DNA from: Myxocyprinus asiaticus
Lineage: Eukaryota > Chordata > Actinopteri > Cypriniformes > Catostomidae
DNA: 64,000 nucleotides
NCBI RefSeq assembly: GCF_019703515.2
Contig: NC_059379.1
Coordinates: forward strand, 26,192,880 to 26,256,879
Reading direction: 5' to 3'
In this document: piece by piece, positions 58,040-64,000 of the stretch
How the letters are laid out: each line of letters begins with the position of its first letter
How positions within the stretch are numbered: position 1 is the stretch's first letter
The notes under the pieces: model-generated
Told to the model about the DNA's origin: nothing
The model's database searches: none
What the model saw: the letters and a program-made list of their open reading frames with translations, nothing else
Translations under genes and position numbers: made by a program

Positions 58040-58312
58040 CAAAAGGGAATGTCTTGGTTATGTATGTAACCCTGGTTCTCTGAGTAGGAATGAGACACTG
58101 CATCAGAAAATCTGAGTGATGATGCTGGAGCGAGCGCTTATAAGGAGCCCATGATGTAGCTCCTTGGCGGTGTCAAATAAGAATCATAAGCCAATAAATT
58201 AGCATGCTTGTATAAGGGCTTCAGACCACATGACCACTTGCGTGATACCCATTGCATCAGCCGATGCAGTGTCTCATTTCCTACTCAGGGAACCAGGATT
58301 ACATACATAACC
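58040..58312 (+). repeat. Internal complementary region and right terminal repeat of the DIRS remnant
   Basis: 58045-58108 (CTTGGTTATGTATGTAACCC to GAGACACTGCATC) is the inverted counterpart of 58262-58312 (GATGCAGTGTCTCATTTCCT to ATAACCAAG). Between them lies the GCTTATAAGGAGCCCATGAT-type body of the terminal repeat. Confidence 0.75.
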
Positions 58313-59329
58313 AAGATGTTTACAAGTTCCAGCACTGCTGCGCTGAGCGCATCTGAGGAGGAACTCATTGCTAGATGTGACAGAATTTTTGAGGATTATG
58401 GCATCATATCTTTGAAAGATTTTCACATATTCACCTTTAGTAAATTATACATTATATTTTAAGAGTTTTGGCCACCTTGCAAAGTAATTGTAGCCAGCCA
58501 CCTAATTCATATTCATTAGCCAAGCTGATAAGGCTTATAATGTGACCTGTTTCAGATCGTTTCTACGTCTTTGTTTGTAACACTTAGTAAGACTTTTGCA
58601 ACCATTTTTCCTAACAGTGTGATTAAACTTTGCAAGAGGTCACACTGGTGTGACTATAAAGTTTTTCCGACTCTCTGATTATGCACTGTTGTTTTTTGTT
58701 GCGTATGAGAAATAGCAAACGTTCCAAAAGCAAAATGAAAAAGCTCTACCCGGATCAGTCACCGTGGCTCAATGGACAGATCAGCACAGAGCACGTGTGT
58801 TTACACATGGACTGGTCTCGAGCTCTCACTCGTGCAGATCATCATAAATAGCGCTGAGAGAAGCGTGGGCTGGATCACGGATTCGGTATTGATTATTTGT
58901 TTAAAACCTCTATGAAATCCCTTATTGTACTGGTGCTTGAACTAGTTTAAAAAATTTTGTCCAACATAAAAAAGGTGTTAATGTTTTACAGATTACTTCT
59001 GTAATATCAGTAAAATTACAAAATATCAAAATCAGTGATTTACTTTCAAGAAGGCATTTCAATAGGACAAAAAAAATCATTTTTATTGGAAATTTACTTA
59101 TTTGTAATATTATTAGTTTTTGTCCATATAATTTAAATTTTATTGACACTACAGAGTCTACAGATTGTCTCACCAGCATCTGAGTGCCACCGGTGCCACC
59201 AACACAGGTGCTGGTGTGACCATCTGTAGAACTGGATGGCACAGGTGCTACAGCTCTCAAATATTAGTCTGGGCAGTTATCCTTGAGAACACCTTTATAT
59301 TCCACTTTGTTTTCAGAGTTATATCTGAT
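58313..59329. other. Non-genic stretch, nothing recognised
   Basis: Right flank of the DIRS remnant. AT-rich, with no gene or named repeat. Confidence 0.4.
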
Positions 59330-59445
59330 TTCATGTCATTTTTATTTGTATAGTGCTTTTCACAACATTCATCGTTTCAAAGCAGCTTTACAGAAAATCT
59401 TGCTTTAACAGAAAATGAAACTGTAATATCCATAAAGTCTTAAGA
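59330..59445. repeat. Dispersed teleost repeat fragment
   Basis: ATTTGTATAGTGCTTTTCAC with TTTCAAAGCAGCTTTACAGA is a high-copy fish repeat (TATAGCGCTTT type). Fragment only. Confidence 0.55.
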
Positions 59446-59480
59446 GTCAACATTGTGTATCCCCAAATGTTATTAAAATG

Positions 59481-59553
<73 letters not shown>
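59481..59553. repeat. (TA)n microsatellite
   Basis: More than 35 TA dinucleotides. Confidence 0.95.
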
Positions 59554-59555
<2 letters not shown>

Positions 59556-60077
59556 TGTCATTTGCTAAAAAAAATGTAATACACTTTATTTCAATCAATA
59601 ATTTTCAGTAACTTGTGGCAGCCAGACATATTTGGAATTCCTCAAATGTGCAATTACAAAAATCTGGAGCACATTAATTATAACAAGGTCAGTGCATTTT
59701 AGTGAACCGAACTCTGAGTACATCTGTTAAAAGAACCGATCTGAGACCACTGAAAACACTGTATCATGAGCCTAATGTGTGCTATGAGTATGTGTAATAT
59801 GCTACAGACACTGAGAGACAGAAACCATGATCTCGGACTAAATACGAAAATTTGTATAGCCCTGCCTTATGCTTATAGTGAAAAGTATTGCTATGCAAGA
59901 CAAGGCCTAGAATGGCTCAAAGTGATACAAGCAAAATGGTGAGAGGATAACTAATCCTCAGTATTCCTTAATACTTTTTTTATGGTTACATAAATAGGTC
60001 AGCCATATTTTATATACAGTATATAGCCTACTGTATACGTGTACATATATTGTATATATATGTCTATTGTATATATA

Positions 60078-60080
<3 letters not shown>

Positions 60081-60144
<64 letters not shown>

Positions 60145-60146
60145 TA
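60081..60146. repeat. (TA)n then (CA)n microsatellite
   Basis: TA repeat to about 60135, then CACACACACA, abutting the TA target of the Tc1 MITE. Confidence 0.95.
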
Positions 60147-60665
60147 CCGGTCAAAAGTTTTGAAACACTTGAAAGACTGAAATGTTTCTCATGATCTTAA
60201 AAATATTTTGATCTGAAGGCGTATGCTTAAATGTTTGAAATTAGTTTTGAAGACAAAAATATAATTGTGCCACCATATTAATTTATTTCATTATAAAACT
60301 AAAATGTAATAAAAAAATTTTTTAAAAAGTTTTTGAAATTGATGACTTGAAAAGCATCCAATAAGTGCCCCACATAGATGGGAACTCCTTAAATACTGTT
60401 TAAAAAGCATCCCAGGGTGATACCTCAAGAAGTTGGTGAGAAAATGTCAAGAGTACATGTCTGCAAATTCTAGGCAAAGGGTGACTACTTTGAAGATGCT
60501 AAAATATAACACAGTTTTGATTTATTTTGGATTTTGTTTAGTCACAACATAATTCCCATAGTTCCATTTATGTTATTCCATAGTTTTGATGACTTTACTA
60601 TTATTCTAAAATGTGAAAAAAAATTATAATAAAGAATGAGTAAGTGTTTCAAAACTTTTGACCGG
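60147..60665. mobile_element. Tc1/mariner-type MITE
   Basis: Terminal inverted repeats of 24 bp start CCGGTCAAAAGTTTTGAAAC, identical at both ends. They are flanked by TA at 60145-60146 and 60666-60667. The 519-bp interior is non-coding and I recognise it as a frequent fish MITE. Confidence 0.92.
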
Positions 60666-60667
60666 TA

Positions 60668-60719
<52 letters not shown>
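60668..60719. repeat. (TA)n microsatellite
   Basis: About 25 TA dinucleotides between the MITE and the Tc1 copy. Confidence 0.95.
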
Positions 60720-60723
<4 letters not shown>

Positions 60724-61783
60724 AAAGTCATTTTTGATCAAATCTAGACAGGCCCCATTTCCAGCAGCCATCACTCCAACAACTTATCCTTGAGTAATCA
60801 TGCTAAATCACTTGCCATTATATCAAACACAGCTGAAAGCTATTTGGTTCATTAAATGAAGCTTAACATTGTCATTGTGTTTGTTTATGAGTTGCCACAG
60901 TATGCAATAGACTGGCATGTCTTATGGTAAATATTAGGTAAAAAATTTCAAAAAAGAAACAGCTATCTCTAGAAACTCGTCAGTCAAACATTGTTTTGAG
61001 GAATGAAGGCTATACAATGCTTGAAACTGCCAAAAAACTGAAGATTTCATACAAAGGTGTACACTACAGTCTTCAAAGACAAAAGACAACTGGCTCTAAC
61101 AAGGACTGAAAGAGATGTGGAAGGCCCAGATAGAACTAAACAAGAGGATAAGTACATAGTTTGACTCTAGTTTGAGAAATAGACACCTCACATGTCCTCA
61201 ACTGACAGCTTCATTGAATTCTACCCACTCAACACCAGCTTCATGTACAACAGTAAAGAGAAGACTCAGGGGTGCAGGCCTTATGGGAAGAATTGCAAAG
61301 AAAAAAAAATCACTTTTGAAACAGAAAAACAAAAAGAAAAGGTTAGAGTGGGCAAAGAAACACAGACATTGGACAACAGATAATTGGAAAAGAGTGTTAT
61401 GGATCTTAACCCCATTGAGCTTTTGTGGGATCAGCTAGACTGTAAGGTGCATGAGAAGTGCCCGACAAGACAGCCACATCTATGGCAAGTTCTACAGGAA
61501 GCATGGGGTGAAATGTCACCTGAGTATCTGGACAAACTGACAGCTAGAATGCCAAGGAACTGTAAAGCTGTCATTGCTGCATGTGGAGGATTCTTTGATG
61601 AGAACTCTTTGAAGTAGTTTAAGTTGTAATTGTAATAATTAAATTGTAATAGTATTTTTTTCACATTATTATTGTCCTGACTATACATTGTGTTCAGCTG
61701 AATGCCATTTGGTGAATAAAAGTACTAATTTCTTTCCATAAGACAAAATCTGTACATTATTCCAAACATTTGGACACCAGTGT
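60720..61783 (+). mobile_element. Tc1-like transposon, internally deleted
   Basis: Contains the transposase pseudogene below. The right end shows CCAAACATTTGGACACCAGT (about 61762), close to the usual fish Tc1 terminus. The left terminus seems replaced by the adjoining microsatellite. No matching left inverted repeat found. Confidence 0.7.
60950..61617 (+). pseudogene. Tc1 transposase pseudogene lacking the catalytic centre
   Basis: Broken N-terminal helix-turn-helix sequence from about 60960 (QLSLETRQS-like, damaged). Then one frame from 61172 holds RHLTCPQLTASLNSTHST, TTVKRRLRGAGLMGR and LEWAKKHRHWTTDNWKRVLW. At about 61397-61406 it joins directly to DLNPIELLWDQLD, in another frame, and runs to 61617 with LTARMPRNCKAVIAACGGFF. 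In intact Tc1 enzymes more than 100 residues lie between these points, including the first two catalytic Asps. Only the segment with the third acidic residue is kept. Confidence 0.88.
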
Positions 61784-61796
61784 GTGTGTACATACA

Positions 61797-61799
<3 letters not shown>

Positions 61800-61854
<55 letters not shown>
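61800..61854. repeat. (TA)n microsatellite
   Basis: About 27 TA dinucleotides immediately right of the Tc1 end. Confidence 0.95.
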
Positions 61855-61857
<3 letters not shown>

Positions 61858-62049
61858 GTATTTACAGTATATGTACACATTATGAAAAATTGGTATAATA
61901 AAATTGTAGAAACTAGTGGCGTTAAACGATGGAAACCATAGCCTAGTTCATGAGAAGCTAGTCAATTTGTGCAAGTGCCACTAATGTCACATGCATTGTA
62001 GTAGAACATGCCCGCAAAGCACATATAGAGCTCTGTTTGTTAGTGCATT

Positions 62050-62670
62050 AGCCACTGATCTCCACCTGGTCGTCTAATGGTTAGAGGAGACCTGGAGAGG
62101 CCTTCAAGCCACAGTGTCTGGCACCCGCTGTGAAATTTGGTGGACAATCGGATATGATCTGGGGGTGCTTCAGCAAGGCTAGAATCGGGTAGAATTGTCT
62201 TTGTGACGCATGCATCAAGCCACATACAAGGTAATCCTGGAAGAAAGTGGAGTGGAGTGGCATAAAGTCATCCATCAGCAATGTGAAAGACTGGCAGAGA
62301 GTATGCCAAGACGCATGAAAGCTGTGACTAAAAATCAGGGTTATTCCGCCAAATATTGATTTCTGAACTTTTCCTAAGTTAAAACATTAGTATTGTGTTG
62401 TTTAAAAATGAATATGAACTTATTTTCTTTGCATTATTCGAGGTCTGAAAACATGGCATCTCTTTTTGTTATTTTGACCAGTTGTCATTTTCTGCACATA
62501 AATGCTCTAAATGACAATATTTTTATTTGGAATTTGGGAGAAATGTTGTCAGTACTTTATAGAATAAAACAAAAATTTTAATTTTACTCAAACACATACC
62601 TACAAATAGTACATCCAGAGAAACTGATAATTTTGCAGTGGTCTCTTAATTTTTTACAGAGTTGTATATA
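62050..62670 (+). pseudogene. Second Tc1-like transposase fragment with 3' end
   Basis: The sequence starts in the catalytic domain (GGGGTGCTTCAGCAAGGC region near 62160). It jumps at about 62240 from the VILEE segment to WHKV, then reads QQCERLAESMPRRMKAVTKN and ends near 62360. The typical 3' region follows, ending in CTGATAATTTTGCAGTGGTC and CTCTTAATTTTTTACAGAG. Both the N-terminal half and a central block are missing. The sequence type differs from the 60.9-kb copy, so it is another Tc1 family. Confidence 0.82.
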
Positions 62671-63324
62671 TACAGTATAATGAATTAAAGAATAAATAAA
62701 TAAATAATACATCTTTTTTCAAAGTTCAGCCAGATCTCCTTAAAATGTTAAAGGACAGTCCTGTGTACAAAGAACAGTCAGGGTCTTTTAGAATTAGACT
62801 CTGGCCCCAGCATGGTTAGTCCATTTGTTTTATCATATCTTTTGTAGCTATCTACATCCATTTTTTATTCTGATCTTCCATAAAAACATAAATAATTGAC
62901 TCAGCAAGGCATGCTTTAAAAGCTTGCTTGCCCATTAAAAAGAAGATTTGGCATAAAATCTGTCAATTTCCACATTTTATCTGGTCTCTCTTGTAGGGCT
63001 CAATGTATCTGGGCAAGAACTGCCCACCCAAGTTGCCTCGCAAGCTATGACAATCCGGGACTCTTGTCCTGCCAGCATATCTTGAGCGACCTCAAAGTAA
63101 ATACACTCCTTTTCTAGGGATGCATGGAAACTTATTATTACACCAGATGACTGAACCATTCACTTCTTTGGATGACAAATTTAGAATCCACTTGCACAGC
63201 ACAACAATGAGTTATTGAGCAATTATGAATAACTAAATAACTCAAAAGGAACAACATGACCAACTGCTACATTCTCAGATTCAAAAGAAAGATTCGGCCT
63301 TCAGCAGAGAGGAAGTTGAACTGA
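62671..63324. other. Non-genic stretch, nothing recognised
   Basis: AT-rich DNA without recognisable repeats or genes. Confidence 0.35.
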
Positions 63325-63560
63325 TGCTTAAAGGGATAGTTCTGTCATTATTTTCTCACTTGTTCCACCTGTATGACTTTCTTCCATGGAACACAAAAGG
63401 AGAAACTTTGAAGGATGCACTGGTCGTTTTTTCCTTGCAAATGCAAAGAATGGGAACTGGAGTTTTCAAGCTTCAAAAAGGACCATTAAAGTGTCATAAA
63501 AGCAGTCCACATGACTTGTGCATTAAATAAGTCTTCTGTAGCCATATTAGATGTCTGCAA
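63325..63560 (+). repeat. Dispersed teleost repeat (AAAGGGATAGTT type)
   Basis: AAAGGGATAGTTCTGTCATT, TATGACTTTCTTCCATGGAA and the following ACACAAAAGGAGAAACTTTG belong to a very common fish repeat. A shorter relative occurs near 37030-37090 (CTTTCTTCCATGGAACACAA). Non-coding. Confidence 0.6.
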
Positions 63561-64000
63561 CCCAGTCCGACAGCACCCGAGAACCCGACTGGTTTCGGGC
63601 CAGTTTTTCAAGTAGGATTTCGGGTTCAGTTCGGGTTTGTAATTAATGAAAAAATAAACAGGCCTACCAAACTTATTTTGCGCAATCGCTCTCACTCACA
63701 GACACGCGAACAGATGAGTTAGGGGCCGTTCACACCGAATGTGTTTTTGCGCGTGTCTGTTCTATTTCCCCATTGTTTTCCTATGTAAACACATGCTGGA
63801 CAAATGTCTTTGACTGTTGCACCGCGTCTCGCTGTTTCGTCAGTGTTTCGTGCAGGACCGCACATTTTAAACACCATCAAATTTTTTTTTTTTTTTTTAA
63901 ACGCATGTCTAAACACCTGCAATCTGTTTCATTTGTTGTGCTGTGTCTAAAGTGTGTATAAACAGTAAGGCAATGTTTTTTTTTCCCTTCTGCTCTAATG
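63561..64000. other. Right flank, no gene seen
   Basis: Contains a CGGGTTC-rich patch near 63590-63640 and a T18 run near 63880. GTTCACACCGAATGTGTTTT (63729) is similar to another widespread repeat head. No gene. Confidence 0.35.

Larger units (their letters stand above)
54770..58312 (+). mobile_element. Second DIRS-like remnant, different family, heavily degraded
   Basis: In plus-strand order: gag fragments (54770-55260), an interrupting foldback element (55229-55750) and SINE fragment (55868-55999), RT (56470-57005), RNase H (about 57095-57330), recombinase (57310-57750), then an internal complementary region and right terminal repeat (58040-58312). The last two are GGTTATGTATGTAACCCTGG at 58052 and its near-inverted match ending at 58312. 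The left terminus is missing or unrecognisable. It shares layout but little sequence with the element at 17.6 kb, and has many more lesions. Confidence 0.82.

Overview
This is vertebrate nuclear DNA, most likely from a cyprinid or cyprinid-like teleost. It is AT-rich, has long (TA)n and (CA)n microsatellites, contains tRNA-derived SINEs, and carries the TE mix typical of such fish: Tc1, hAT, piggyBac, DIRS and gag-only LTR elements. I recognise no cellular protein-coding gene. Every coding-like stretch I can identify belongs to a mobile element, and all are damaged. The taxon is inferred from recognised repeat families; no search was possible.

Layout. 354-6191: a piggyBac element (TTAA ends) with a broken transposase on the minus strand. 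A second, non-coding piggyBac derivative (3796-5742) sits inside what looks like its 5' intron. 6192-16721: intergenic repeats, a probable LTR retroelement remnant with tRNA-Met-like primer sites (about 10.9-13.6 kb), a piggyBac MITE (13789-14095) and a Tc1-type MITE (about 15.05-15.51 kb).

16722-28136: a four-level nested structure. An LTR element with a 5-bp target duplication (GTGGT) holds a piggyBac derivative (17344-25015, TTAA). That piggyBac holds a DIRS-type tyrosine-recombinase retrotransposon (17585-23304) with inverted terminal repeats and an internal complementary region. The DIRS recombinase gene is itself broken by a perfect 77-bp palindrome. A hAT MITE (25215-26042, 8-bp duplication GTCATTGG) sits in an extra, middle copy of the LTR. 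The 3' part of the LTR element is almost entirely in-frame minisatellite.

28137-49560: an element with about 190-bp terminal inverted repeats (28622-31199), several MITEs, a deleted Tc1 copy near 40.2 kb, and three more minisatellite loci (41.2-42.3, 45.0-45.3 and 47.3-48.8 kb). Those loci encode related Pro/Glu-rich peptides and belong to gag-only LTR-like elements. 49561-64000: tRNA-SINE copies, a second, older DIRS remnant (about 54.77-58.31 kb) interrupted by a foldback element and a SINE, then two internally deleted Tc1 transposase genes and a Tc1 MITE among (TA)n tracts.

The elements do not work together as a pathway. They form a record of successive insertions. The observations most worth checking are the dated nesting order, the DIRS circle-junction evidence, the palindrome with a flipped spacer, and the gag-only LTR elements whose coding tails have turned into minisatellites.
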